A DNA stretch of 64,000 nt from Symbiodinium natans. Taxonomy: Eukaryota > Sar > Dinophyceae > Suessiales > Symbiodiniaceae. Position 1 is the stretch's first letter. Each line of letters begins with the position of its first letter. Location of the stretch: positions 206,766 to 270,765 of the forward strand of contig CAJNDS010000902.1 of the NCBI GenBank assembly GCA_905221605.1, in the 5' to 3' direction. A program made the translations under genes and the position numbers. Below the pieces are notes generated by a model. The model saw nothing but the letters and a program-made list of their open reading frames with translations. It was not told the DNA's origin and searched no databases. Of the stretch, positions 10,413-20,047 are shown piece after piece.

Positions 10413-13400
10413 ATGGCGACCAACTGGTTACGGACTGGGGTGGCATCATCAAGCTCCAATGTGGGCGACCAAGGTGAAGGTGGTGTCAAAAGGTCTGCAA
10501 CGGGTGAAAAAATTGTTCCCAATGTGGAAGCTCTGGTTGATGTTGGTGGTATGCGTGGCGAAGAGAAGCCGGTGGTGGAAGGACTGGAAGACCAGATGGA
10601 AGCAGTTTTGCTGCGCCTTCTGAGCAAACATGGGCATCTTCTTCGAGCTGCAGAATCTGCTGAATCAACGGGAGCGCCAACAACAAGCTCCTCTACGTCA
10701 AACATGGTGGAGCAAGGGTGCCAGACAGAACTGGTTGGGGATGTTATCCCTGTTTCCAAGCGAGCTCGCAACAAGGTGAGTTTCGCGGCTGAAAGTGGTG
10801 ATCTGTTGACAGGTGAAGTGGAAGAAACTGCGCCTGTTGCTGCGACAAAAAGCAGTATCCTCGTCGTTGGGGACGCAGAAGGAGTCGTTCCTGTTGCTAT
10901 GGTGATGAGCGAAGGAGAAATCCTGGAATTGGAGGCAGCAAGAATACAGCAGGAGTCAGATGAAGACTTATACGCTGGTGGTGGAGGCAAAGCGTCTCAG
11001 GCTGCTGACCTTCCAATCATCGACTGCGATGGGAAGACATGGGAACGCCATTTTCATGAGGATGGGAGAGAGTATTTTTACTGCTTGGACACTGGATATA
11101 CCCAATGGGTGTTGCCTAAGAAGACTGGAATGGCTGGAAACAGCGAGGGGCCAGGTGTTGGAATGGGCATTGTCCCTGTGGAAGATGAGCCAGCGCCGGG
11201 TGCTACCTCGTCTCCGTCATCTACTGAGTCTTCTAGGGCACAGCAGGGTAGCATGGAAAGTGTGAACAGCGGTGTAAATAGTGTAAGTGAAAAGGATTTT
11301 TCCTCTACTATCGGGGATAGCGGTCCTAGGGGTGGTGGTGACGCCCCGACCTCGGGTTCTCCTGATGAAGAGGGGATTTCTGGAAACCGAACAGACATCG
11401 CTGAAGCTCAACATCTGGATCGGGAAGAAATGGGGATGCTTTCTGAGGGTGTGGCAGCGGTGGAATCGGTGGGTCCAGAAGAAAAAATGCCCAATGTGGA
11501 GATCGGAATTGTGTCGGCTGCAGAAGAGCGAGTGGTGGATGTGGTGCCTGTCGTTCAGGAAGATGGCCCTGGAGATTTGGATGACGAAGAGAAAAAGTTG
11601 CGCATTACGACTGAGGAGGTCTCTTCGTTTGGTGCCGAGAATTCTGCCATTCAAAGGGAAAAGGAAACTTCTGAAACTGCTGGAGACACGGCTGATCGGA
11701 AAGATGAGGCCTGGAGCGCCAATGAAGCGCGGGTCGATGCGCCAGATAGTACCTGGAGTGCGAAGGAGGCACGGGTTGAGGTGCATATGGTGTTACGTTC
11801 CACGGGCGACTGCAACAATGGGGCGCAGGTCTCCGCAGCAGCTGATGATGGAGGTTCACAGGTGGACGCACTGGTGCAACCTGAAGTTAGCCGCGAGGAA
11901 CGAAATGACAAGGACTACACCGGAGCCAATGAGGCAGCTGTGGTCAATGATGGTGGCAATTCTCCTTTGGAAACCATGGAACCAAAGGAGCCTGCGGTGG
12001 AAGAAAGTGTGCCTGCCGTGGATGATCAACTCAATCGCCCTGCAGCGGAAGAAAATTTGCCTGCTGCAGAAGGTGTGACAAAGGACACCAATGAAGGGTC
12101 CACTCCCATGAAGGGAGAAGCGTTGCCGTCTGGAAGTTCACCGGAAGTCGACACCGAGCGAACTGAAGCAGATGAGGCAAAGCCTTTGGCAGAGAAAAAG
12201 GGAAGTCCTGAAATCCAAGAGCACAAAAAAGATGAGCTTGTGGGACTCGTGGAACAGGACGAGCAGTGTGACCCAAAGGTGAAGACAAAGGATGCGCCAG
12301 GAGCCGATGATACAGAGATGGTTTCTGAAGAGCATGCAAAGAAAGTGCCCCGAGCGGGAGCCTTGGAATCACCTGGGACACATTGCTATGAAGAGGGAGA
12401 TAAGATCACTGGTCTAGTGCGCTGCATCAATGGGTATGGAGCTTTTTTGGACTATGGTGATCTAAATGTATTGATTCCTGCAGAAGGGAACAATGTACAT
12501 CAGTTCCAATTTGGTGATACTGTCAATGGAACAGTGAAACGAGTGGAAGATGATGGTACCATAATCTTGGACACCTTTCTGGTGTTGGAAGAGAACGAGG
12601 AGGATTCCTCTCCAAAGCTGCGCAAATGGAAGGACAGCGGCTGGGGTACATGGTGGACAGGCTCATGGCAGACTGGTCAATGGTACAAAGGTTCCGATGG
12701 TCAATGGGACTGGAAGTCAGAGGAACCGCAGTCTCGTGAGTGGTTTGCCGAGTCAAAAGCATCCTCGAAGGAACAAGAGGAAGCGGAGCAGAAACAGCTC
12801 TATGGAGAGAAGATCTGTCGAAATCTCCTGGAAGATGAAACAATTGATAATGACTACGTGGGCAAAATCACTGGGATGTTGCTGGGTCGTTCAATGGATG
12901 TGATTCTGGAGTGTATTGCAGATCATGCATTCCTGAATAATGAGGCTCGGAGCGCATACAACATCTTGCTAAGTGATGATTGGAAGCCTGAGGAGAAAGA
13001 ACGTGTCGGTGTGGAAGAAACAACCACTTTTTCCCGGAAGCAGTACCACGACGCGCTCTACGAACTGGCACGCAAGAAAAGAAGATTTAGTGGACCAGTT
13101 GTGGGTGAAGCGGTGGCAATGTTGCTGAGCAAAGGAAAAGATGAGCTTTGGAACGAGCTGTGGTTGGACACCAAGCGATTTCTGCAAGAGCTTGATGGTG
13201 CAGTCGAGGAGATGAGCAAGAGGGAAAACAGGCCAATAGAAGCCTATATGGATCCCGAACAGTACAAAAAGGCTCACACGACTCCGAAGACTGTGTCACT
13301 TGGATACAGTAAGCTGTGCAGGTTCTTCAATCAAGGGAGGTGTCGAAATGGAGATGGGTGTTCCTATGAACATCGTCGCTACGGTGAAGGGTGGCCTGAA

Positions 13401-13940
13401 GGAGAGCCAACTGAGCCAAAGAACAGCCAAAAAACTGGTGACGAGGATGGGGACATCGGTGGCCCTCCAACTGATGAAGGTACAGTGGATGAGGTGCAGC
13501 AGGAGCGGGAGGATTCGGCCTTCCGAGCCCAGTACAACTATGGCAAAGGGACATCAAAAGGTGAGCCTACGCTGGGTGAAACGAAGAAACGGCTGTGTCT
13601 GTATTACAATCAAAGTGGTTGTAAATATGGGACTGCGTGCAGGTATCTCCACGACGATGACATGGCATTGGAAGGGACTTGGGAGCCTGGCAAATCTTGG
13701 GACAATGCTTCCAGAAGGGCACTAAGGGACGCGGGGTTCCACCATTGCTGTTTTGACTACTATCTCAAAGGGAGATGTCGTGTGCGATTTGGCTGCAAGT
13801 ATTCTCACGAAGAGATGTCTGAGGACCGGCTGGCCCAGTTGAAGCATTTGGTGAATGTGGCAAACCATGTGTCCTTTCAAAGGGCAAAGGGATTGGAGAT
13901 TCCTGACAGGAACGCTTTTCAACCACCAGTAAGTGGGTGA
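10413..13940 (+). CDS. LTR-element ORF1: WW-like, S1-like and three CCCH zinc fingers (gag-like RNA-binding protein)
   Basis: A 1175-residue ORF starting at GAAGCCATGG, the first ATG in a good context after the primer-binding site. A WW-like segment lies at about residues 207-235 (KTWERHFHEDGREYFYCLDT, ending in QWVLP). A long acidic, low-complexity region runs to about residue 650. An S1-type RNA-binding segment (GDKITGLVRCINGYGAFLDY) covers about 656-725. Three CCCH fingers follow near residues 970-1131, with spacing C-x7-C-x5-C-x3-H twice and C-x8-C-x5-C-x3-H once. The combination suggests an RNA-packaging or RNA-processing protein in the place of gag. The ORF ends at TGA 13938-13940, but the same frame stays open into ORF2. 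The TGA lies inside a 51-nt segment with splice-like ends (13929-13979). No protease, integrase or polymerase motif is seen. Confidence 0.85.
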   Translation: MATNWLRTGVASSSSNVGDQGEGGVKRSATGEKIVPNVEALVDVGGMRGEEKPVVEGLEDQMEAVLLRLLSKHGHLLRAAESAESTGAPTTSSSTSNMVEQGCQTELVGDVIPVSKRARNKVSFAAESGDLLTGEVEETAPVAATKSSILVVGDAEGVVPVAMVMSEGEILELEAARIQQESDEDLYAGGGGKASQAADLPIIDCDGKTWERHFHEDGREYFYCLDTGYTQWVLPKKTGMAGNSEGPGVGMGIVPVEDEPAPGATSSPSSTESSRAQQGSMESVNSGVNSVSEKDFSSTIGDSGPRGGGDAPTSGSPDEEGISGNRTDIAEAQHLDREEMGMLSEGVAAVESVGPEEKMPNVEIGIVSAAEERVVDVVPVVQEDGPGDLDDEEKKLRITTEEVSSFGAENSAIQREKETSETAGDTADRKDEAWSANEARVDAPDSTWSAKEARVEVHMVLRSTGDCNNGAQVSAAADDGGSQVDALVQPEVSREERNDKDYTGANEAAVVNDGGNSPLETMEPKEPAVEESVPAVDDQLNRPAAEENLPAAEGVTKDTNEGSTPMKGEALPSGSSPEVDTERTEADEAKPLAEKKGSPEIQEHKKDELVGLVEQDEQCDPKVKTKDAPGADDTEMVSEEHAKKVPRAGALESPGTHCYEEGDKITGLVRCINGYGAFLDYGDLNVLIPAEGNNVHQFQFGDTVNGTVKRVEDDGTIILDTFLVLEENEEDSSPKLRKWKDSGWGTWWTGSWQTGQWYKGSDGQWDWKSEEPQSREWFAESKASSKEQEEAEQKQLYGEKICRNLLEDETIDNDYVGKITGMLLGRSMDVILECIADHAFLNNEARSAYNILLSDDWKPEEKERVGVEETTTFSRKQYHDALYELARKKRRFSGPVVGEAVAMLLSKGKDELWNELWLDTKRFLQELDGAVEEMSKRENRPIEAYMDPEQYKKAHTTPKTVSLGYSKLCRFFNQGRCRNGDGCSYEHRRYGEGWPEGEPTEPKNSQKTGDEDGDIGGPPTDEGTVDEVQQEREDSAFRAQYNYGKGTSKGEPTLGETKKRLCLYYNQSGCKYGTACRYLHDDDMALEGTWEPGKSWDNASRRALRDAGFHHCCFDYYLKGRCRVRFGCKYSHEEMSEDRLAQLKHLVNVANHVSFQRAKGLEIPDRNAFQPPVSG

Positions 13941-13979
13941 GCAGAATCCTCGTCCTCCTCAGCACCACAAGCGCTGCAG
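13929..13979 (+). other. Candidate phase-0 mini-intron containing the ORF1 stop
   Basis: The segment begins GTAAGTGG and ends GCTGCAG, with a pyrimidine-rich stretch (TCCTCGTCCTCCTC) before the end. It is 51 nt long (17 codons) and starts on a codon boundary. Removing it deletes the only in-frame stop and joins ORF1 codon 1172 to the ATG of ORF2. Alternatively it is retained, giving ORF1 alone, or the TGA is read through. Splicing is inferred from sequence only. Confidence 0.45.
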
Positions 13980-16900
13980 ATGACCAATGTGTCACAAAAA
14001 GGTGGTGAAAAGGGTATTCTGGATGAAGAAGAGGCTGATGAACAAAAGAATTCGGTGGCGGCATCTACTAGCACTCAGCTTCACAATCCAGAGGAGCCAA
14101 TTGAAAATTGGATGGCTCGCAACCAACACCTGTGGGTGTATACCCCTCATGTAAGTGAGGTGATGATTACCCTTGGTGTGACCAATGTGTCGGACTTGCA
14201 AGAGTTCATCTTTGTGGAAGATCTGGTTGACAAAGGGATCAACAAGGTGACCGCATGCAAAATTCTGCAATTGGTGGGTGAGGTCCGATATCGACCGGGA
14301 GGACCGGAAAAGGCAGTTCCTTCTGATGCATCTGTACGAGTACAACAATCTTCTGGGAACAAAGGGACTGGAAGAGCGGCGGTGCGAACCCTCACTCAGG
14401 TGCGTGAAGCTGAAGACTCCGGTGCAAAAACGATGCCGAGAGGCTCCTATCGGGAGCTTTTTGATAAGGTCAAGTACCGTGACGCTTGGACGCTTGCGCA
14501 GAGGTCTCCGCTGTGTGTACAGAAGCTGAAGTTGGTGGGAGTTGGAATGCCACCGGTGAATCCACCAACAAAAAAATATCGGTCAAGATCAAACCCTGTG
14601 AAAAGGGGAAGGCCCTTGCTGGACAAAAAACAGGTGCGACAGGTGCCACGCTCTCGCTCACAGCGACGAGCGCAACCGGCGGAAGTGGTGGAGAAACCAA
14701 AACCACTGGAACTGAAGCCTCGTGGTGGGTTGTCGTATCGGTTCAGCAGAGCGTGGGCAGATGTGGTGGACGATGATGATCAGGCGGAGGCTTTGGTTTC
14801 TTATGCCGCTTCCTCAAGCGATTCAAGCGAGGAAGAGACCAATGCTGTGCACCGCATGCGGGAAATCCTTTTGCAAGAAAGGGATTCACAGAGAACTGCG
14901 ATTCGTGGCAATGTTCCGATGGGTGGTTCTTCCGGCCCCAATGCCGGGCAGAAAAAATCGGTTCACCTTGGCAAAGAACGCGACAAAGCGTCGCGGGGGG
15001 AGACCCGCCAAGAAGTGACTTCTCAAGTTTTTTCGCTACCACAACCTTCTCGTCGAACTGAACAGTCTCAAAAAAGAGCAAGGGATGGCTCAGTTATGAT
15101 TGGTTCGCTGGCGGTGGGCTCCACGGATGAGGTTTTACCTGGGCAAGGTGTTGCTGGACAGGTGAATAGATCTGAAGGCGATCAAGTTCTTCCTGGGCAA
15201 GAAGTGGCTGGACAGGAGACGGCGCTGGAAGGAGCAGTGCAAATTCCCGGCGAGGAGACTGACCAAAATGAAGGAGAAGGTGGGAGCAATGATCTCCGTG
15301 GTGATGATGCGAAGAAGCTGGACGGTGGTTTGGTGAGGAGTGACCTTCAGCAATTGCTGGTTAAAGGCCTTCTGAATCGGATTTATTGGAAGGTGGCAGT
15401 TGGCAAGTTGCCGGTCGGGCAAAGAGACTGCCAAAAAGGGTCCAATAAAATGGATCGAAATTTGGTTATTAGCATGTCATCCGAGGGTGCAAGCGAACAG
15501 GAAGAGAACCTGGCACTGGAGGACGATGCTGATCAGCCAATGGGTGACGGTGCGATGGTAGTTCTGGTGTATGATCCAAGGACGCTGATTCAGTCGCCAA
15601 CAACTGATTGGGTTATGTGTCGTGGTCTGGCCGATCGTTCCATCTGGCCAGCAATGGCGTACACAGCACAGAGAATATGTGCTGAAATGGTTCAAGTGGA
15701 TGAACTGAACGCCCAGTTGAATACTGGGACACTCCTTTTTGAAAGGAGAGATCAAGGATATTATTGTGATTTGCATCATTCGTTCCATGACAATCCGTGC
15801 TTGCCGGTGGTGGGAAATTATCCTCTTTCGGTGATGGGTGCACTGCTTTCTCCTGGCCTGGAAAAGGAATTCAGGGATACTGGAAAGTTTGGAACTGCTA
15901 TGGAGGCAATAGCCTATGATTGGAGTCGCAGTCCAGGCATGGAAGTTCATGTGGAACTTATGGCAAGGGTAGCCAATCTGGTCGCTCCATTCCTTAGACT
16001 TGGAGGCCAAGGAACAGTGGTGAATTCCGAGTTTCTCTGGCAGCACGGGAGGGACCAAATGATGGAGTTCCTTCAGGCAGCGACTTGCGCTGATCAATTG
16101 GAAGTTCTCTGGAACAGAATGGACGACGATGCTGATGAGGAAGTGGATCCTACAGGAATGGTGCTGGAGATCCCCGATCAACAAGGTGCGGTACTGGTTC
16201 AAGGGAACAATGAATCCCTTATTCCCATTGAAGATGCTGGAGGTGAGACACTTGGTGACGCTGGAAGGGATGGCAAAGCGCCAGAAGTCTCTCCGGAAGA
16301 GGAGACATCCAGTGGGTCGTCAAGACTGGCGGGCACAAGGATTTTCTTGTGGTCAGTGTACTCTCGCGTTGCTTCCAACTTCTCTATGCAGGACCGCACT
16401 ACTGGGAAGATCTTTGACAGCACAAAAGGGTATCCTGGTGAAGGACCAAACAATGGTGACAATCCTTCCTCTAAGAGGAACTTACCCTGGATCTCTGAAG
16501 ACTACCTCGACGAAGTGGTGTCAAAAAAGATGGAAAGGTCTTCAGATATGGATGGGCTGGAGGGGTCTGTTCCGGGAAGTGAGGGGTCGTTGGAAAAGGT
16601 AGAGGTGGAGAATGTTACTGCCTCTAAAATTCTTATGGCTCTTTGGAAAAAGGGATATAGAGCTGGGTATAGGAGGTTGTGTCGTTTGAACGTATCTGGA
16701 TGCAAGGTTGGAACAATGAAGCGTCCAATCAAAAGGGTGCAGAAGATCGGCACTAGGAAAGCCCTCATGAAGAAGTTCAATGTTTTTGGATCGTCTCAGC
16801 GTGGCTCAGGAGCTGGCGGAAAACCAATCATGAAGGTGGTAGGACCAAGGCCAGGTTTTCCAGCTGTACTCCAAGCATCAAATACTGATAGCACCTGGGG

Positions 16901-18242
16901 TGAAGGGAGCAGTTCTCAAGCCCATGGCAATGTTCATGTAGAGCAGAATCGCCCTATGGACCGATTCGAGGCGGAGCGCTTGGAGAAGAGGAAGAAAGGC
17001 TTCTGCTATTGGTTCAGTAAGGGAAAAGATCGCTGCAAATTTGGTGAAGACTGCAAATTCATCCATTCAGAAGATGATGTGGTGCTGCATTCGTATTGGT
17101 GCAAATACTATGTGGCGGGGAGACACTGTTTTGCTGGAAAGACATGTGCGTTCTCGCATGATGCAACTGGTGTGAGGTGCATTCAGTTTGCTCAGTCTGG
17201 GAAGTGTCGTTATGGTGACAGGTGTGTTTTTGAGCATGGTGAGCCGCTGAATGAACAGAGGCCAAGGTCTCCGAGGACGCCCCCAAGGGATGGTCGAAGG
17301 AGAAGTTCTGGTGCAAAAGGTGGAGAAGAGGAGGTCTCTCCTGAACAGTTTGATGATGGTGAGGAGTATTCTATGACCTATGACGATGACACCAAAATGT
17401 CGGAACTGTTGATGGAAGCGATTTCAATTCTGTCGAATGGCAAACCAGACTTGGCTCGAGCAGAGGCGGACCCACTGTTCAAACTCCTGAAGTTCAAGGG
17501 AGACGCTGACCAGATGGATAGAGAATGGGTTTCGTGGACCGACGATATGTTGTCCGTGCTGGAACTTCACGAAGTAGTGAAGTCGTATGATGTTTCGCTC
17601 GAGGAGGTGGAAGAATGGGTCAATGACCTGAGGATATGGTTCGAGCGAGCCAACTTGGAAGAAGAAAAAGATCCCAAAAGGGGCAAGAAGAGGTCCCTGG
17701 AAAGGGAGTCCAGCAAAGATATTCCTGCCGAGAAGGAGGTGGTTGAGACTTCTGAGACGGAAGTTATCGTTGAGGAGGAGGCAAAAAAGGCTAAAAAGAA
17801 GAGGAAACCTGTAGTTATCGAAGATCCTTACACTCTCTTGGTTCCAAAGCCGAAGAAGATGCCGGCGACCATTGAGAAGAGTGGATCATCATCCAATGCG
17901 GCGGTTTCTGCAGGAGAAAAAGCCTTGAAGGTGCGCACAAAGTCAATTGTCGGTGGAAAAGCGAAAAAGAAAGAGAAAAGTCAGAGTCCCAAAAAGGGAG
18001 AAGTGGTAGTGGTGAAAGGTCCCGAGGAAAAGGATTGTCCTCCTGATGCGGATGCGCAAGCGTCTACAGCTGTGAGTGCAGAGCTGGGTCAATCTTGCCA
18101 AGCGATTGAGGACGCGAAAAGAGAAGGATTGGTATCCTCAATTCAAAGGGGCGTACAGGATCCTGTTCTTGCCGTTTCGGACCTGGAGTATATTCTGCTG
18201 CAGCTTCACCTCAAGATTGCCAACAATCGGAAAAAGAAGTGA
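13980..18242 (+). CDS. LTR-element ORF2: large protein with three CCCH zinc fingers
   Basis: A 1420-residue ORF in the same frame as ORF1. The frame is open from 13941, so the first ATG at 13980 is only a nominal start. The N-terminal third is basic and serine-rich. A folded-looking central part spans about residues 520-720 (for example LLFERRDQGYYCDLHHSFHD). Three CCCH fingers sit at about residues 1007-1086, with spacings C-x9-C-x5-C-x3-H, C-x8-C-x5-C-x3-H and C-x8-C-x5-C-x3-H (CIQFAQSGKCRYGDRCVFEH). The C-terminus is a lysine-rich, charged tail. I recognise no polymerase, RNase H, integrase or protease motif. It repeats ORF1's design of a disordered region followed by a triple CCCH cluster, so the two halves may descend from a duplicated RNA-binding protein. 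The function is unknown. Confidence 0.82.
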   Translation: MTNVSQKGGEKGILDEEEADEQKNSVAASTSTQLHNPEEPIENWMARNQHLWVYTPHVSEVMITLGVTNVSDLQEFIFVEDLVDKGINKVTACKILQLVGEVRYRPGGPEKAVPSDASVRVQQSSGNKGTGRAAVRTLTQVREAEDSGAKTMPRGSYRELFDKVKYRDAWTLAQRSPLCVQKLKLVGVGMPPVNPPTKKYRSRSNPVKRGRPLLDKKQVRQVPRSRSQRRAQPAEVVEKPKPLELKPRGGLSYRFSRAWADVVDDDDQAEALVSYAASSSDSSEEETNAVHRMREILLQERDSQRTAIRGNVPMGGSSGPNAGQKKSVHLGKERDKASRGETRQEVTSQVFSLPQPSRRTEQSQKRARDGSVMIGSLAVGSTDEVLPGQGVAGQVNRSEGDQVLPGQEVAGQETALEGAVQIPGEETDQNEGEGGSNDLRGDDAKKLDGGLVRSDLQQLLVKGLLNRIYWKVAVGKLPVGQRDCQKGSNKMDRNLVISMSSEGASEQEENLALEDDADQPMGDGAMVVLVYDPRTLIQSPTTDWVMCRGLADRSIWPAMAYTAQRICAEMVQVDELNAQLNTGTLLFERRDQGYYCDLHHSFHDNPCLPVVGNYPLSVMGALLSPGLEKEFRDTGKFGTAMEAIAYDWSRSPGMEVHVELMARVANLVAPFLRLGGQGTVVNSEFLWQHGRDQMMEFLQAATCADQLEVLWNRMDDDADEEVDPTGMVLEIPDQQGAVLVQGNNESLIPIEDAGGETLGDAGRDGKAPEVSPEEETSSGSSRLAGTRIFLWSVYSRVASNFSMQDRTTGKIFDSTKGYPGEGPNNGDNPSSKRNLPWISEDYLDEVVSKKMERSSDMDGLEGSVPGSEGSLEKVEVENVTASKILMALWKKGYRAGYRRLCRLNVSGCKVGTMKRPIKRVQKIGTRKALMKKFNVFGSSQRGSGAGGKPIMKVVGPRPGFPAVLQASNTDSTWGEGSSSQAHGNVHVEQNRPMDRFEAERLEKRKKGFCYWFSKGKDRCKFGEDCKFIHSEDDVVLHSYWCKYYVAGRHCFAGKTCAFSHDATGVRCIQFAQSGKCRYGDRCVFEHGEPLNEQRPRSPRTPPRDGRRRSSGAKGGEEEVSPEQFDDGEEYSMTYDDDTKMSELLMEAISILSNGKPDLARAEADPLFKLLKFKGDADQMDREWVSWTDDMLSVLELHEVVKSYDVSLEEVEEWVNDLRIWFERANLEEEKDPKRGKKRSLERESSKDIPAEKEVVETSETEVIVEEEAKKAKKKRKPVVIEDPYTLLVPKPKKMPATIEKSGSSSNAAVSAGEKALKVRTKSIVGGKAKKKEKSQSPKKGEVVVVKGPEEKDCPPDADAQASTAVSAELGQSCQAIEDAKREGLVSSIQRGVQDPVLAVSDLEYILLQLHLKIANNRKKK

Positions 18243-18603
18243 TTGGATGGTATGGATGAAGGGATGGTTTTTCTCTTTCTGGAGACAGGTGCGCTGGAAC
18301 AGCCAATGTGCTGACAAATGTGGTGGTTACTATTAAGGGTATGGAAATCCCTGATAGTAGAAGTCAGTAGCTTTTCGCGTAGCGAAGACCACGGTTTGTG
18401 GTGAAGAAGGCCAAGGAGTCTTCAGTGATGAGAGGATCATGGTGAAAAGATTCTCTATGATTAGTGGATTTAGCCAATGTGCTATAATTTCGTCCTGGTA
18501 GACGTTAAACCATATTGTGCATGTCAAGCAGCAGGCTACTGCCCTAATGGCAGTTTTTGGCCAAAGATCTGCATCTCCAATGTGTCCTAGGAAATCCTAG
18601 GAC

Positions 18604-18611
18604 AGGGGGAG
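18604..18611 (+). other. Polypurine tract
   Basis: AGGGGGAG directly abuts the 3' LTR start at 18612. It is preceded by AGGAC, so the purine run is short but positioned as expected for plus-strand priming. Confidence 0.7.
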
Positions 18612-18832
18612 TGCGGAGCTGCAACTGGTATTGTAAAAAGAGTTAGTGTTGGAAGTTGAAAGGGTTAATAAACCCGGAAATCATTTTATGGCTCAAGACT
18701 GGGCCATGTGCCTGGTAGTAAAAGGTGAGTGCCCTGTGGTTTGGGTTTGTTGTGTGGTTGATCCAGGGAAATCAAGGGATTCTGTTGGGGTTGACTTTTC
18801 GGTTTCTCGTCCCCCTTCGGCTTCCCCCCGTA
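18612..18832 (+). repeat. 3' LTR
   Basis: A 221-bp copy of 10127-10347 with two substitutions (AATAAACC versus AATATACC, and ATCATTTT versus ATCTTTTT). It is followed by the CCCTA target duplicate and then by degenerate CCCTAAA repeats. Confidence 0.95.
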
Positions 18833-18996
18833 CCCTAAACCTTAAACCCTAAACCCTAAGCCCTAAACCCTAAATCCCCAACCGAAGCCCTCAAGCCTTG
18901 ACCCCCAACCCGAAATCCGCAGACGCTCGAAACCTCCCAAAGCCAAATTCCCTGCAAGCCAACAGCTCTACAACGGGCACGCAAGCTACTGTTTAT

Positions 18997-19194
18997 CTTA
19001 GGGTTTAGGGTTTTAGGGCTTTAGGGTTTTAGGGATTTAGTGTTTTAGGGTTTTAGGGTTTTAGGGTTTTAGGGTTTTAGGGTTTTAGGGTTTTAGGGTT
19101 TTAGGGTTTTAGGGTTTTAGGGTTTTAGGGTTTTAGGGTTTTAGGGTTTTAGGGTCTAGGGTCTAGGGTCTAGGGCCTAGGGTCTAGGGTCGAG
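18997..19194. repeat. TTTTAGGG octamer array
   Basis: About sixteen TTTTAGGG octamers ending in a short TCTAGGG patch, directly continuing into a heptamer array. Homogeneous blocks of different unit length side by side indicate repeat expansion by slippage or unequal exchange. Confidence 0.93.
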
Positions 19195-19412
19195 TTAGGG
19201 TTTAGGGTTTAGGGTTTAGGGTTTAGGGTTTAGGGTATAGGGTTTAGGGTTTAGGGTTTAGGGTTTAGGGTTTAGGGTTTAGGGTTTAGGGTTTAGGGTT
19301 TAGGGTTTAGGGTTTAGGGTTTAGGGTTTAGGGTTTAGGGTTTAGGGTTTAGGGTTTAGGGTTTAGGGTTTAGGGTTTAGGGTTTAGGGTTTAGGGTTTA
19401 GGGTTTAGGGTT
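19195..19412. repeat. TTTAGGG heptamer array
   Basis: About thirty nearly perfect TTTAGGG units, the longest pure heptamer array in the window. It ends abruptly at unique sequence, TTTACTCTCGC. Confidence 0.95.
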
Positions 19413-19906
19413 TACTCTCGCTTCTCTTACGGATATATGAGAATAATTGCTCTGACTGTGTCTCCGTGTCTCCGTTCAATGTCTCTGTTGATGATGACGA
19501 ACATTGAACAAAATCACCCCATACGTCTAAATCTGCTTCTGTTTAGTATACTTCCGCTGGTGCTATTTTCCAATGCCATTGAAAGTCTGATTATTCACAA
19601 CCGCCTCGGTTTAGTGCACTTCCGCTAGTATACTGCCGTTGTTCCTGTTGCAGGGTCAGTTGCTCTATCGGTCTGTCGTGGAAAATGCCACTACAAGGCA
19701 AAAAAGGAGCAAGTGGGATGATTGAATGCCAACCCTACCATGGGGAAGAACCCAAACATAGTTTATGCAAACGACGAGGGAGTAATGACCAAGGAGGCGA
19801 TGCACAAGTATTTGAGACATGGGAACATGGAACATCATCGAACAATGGCGCAGCTGAATTTTAGCGAAAGAGCCATCCCAACGTTTAAGGCGATGTTACA
19901 CATAAG

Positions 19907-19992
19907 TGTCGGGATGTTCCCCCTTATACTAGGGCTTACTATGAGCCCGGATTTCCCTATTAAGGACTGTTAGTATAAGGGGGAACATCCCA
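19907..19992. mobile_element. MITE copy 1 (inverted-repeat element, 86 bp)
   Basis: It is bounded by a perfect 7-bp direct repeat ACATAAG (19900-19906 and 19993-19999). The ends are inverted repeats: GGGATGTTCCCCCTTATAC at the left and its complement at the right (GTATAAGGGGGAACATCCC). The interior contains TTAAGGACTG, also found in the other two copies. It has no coding capacity. Confidence 0.8.
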
Positions 19993-20047
19993 ACATAAGA
20001 GTTGAAGCAGACGAACAAACAAGAAGACGGAGCATCCAACGCCCAGA

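Larger units (their letters stand above)
10127..18832 (+). mobile_element. Complete LTR retrotransposon, apparently non-autonomous (no pol domains seen)
   Basis: The 8706-bp element is bounded by two 221-bp LTRs that differ at only two positions. It is flanked by a perfect 5-bp target duplication CCCTA (10122-10126 and 18833-18837), so it inserted into telomere-type repeat. The LTRs begin TG and end TA. A primer-binding site directly follows the 5' LTR (10348-10359), and a purine-rich tract AGGGGGAG directly precedes the 3' LTR. The interior encodes two long same-frame ORFs with WW-like, S1-like and CCCH zinc-finger domains. I found no reverse transcriptase (YxDD-type), RNase H, integrase or aspartic protease motif, so mobilisation probably needs a partner element. 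A 5-bp duplication and half-tRNA-type priming point to the Ty1/copia order of elements. The near identity of the LTRs indicates a recent insertion. Confidence 0.9.

Noticed and set aside
13938-13940. Selenocysteine or reassigned TGA in the LTR element
   Set aside because: No SECIS-like structure was identified, other genes here end in TGA, and the intron-like ends around the codon give a simpler explanation.
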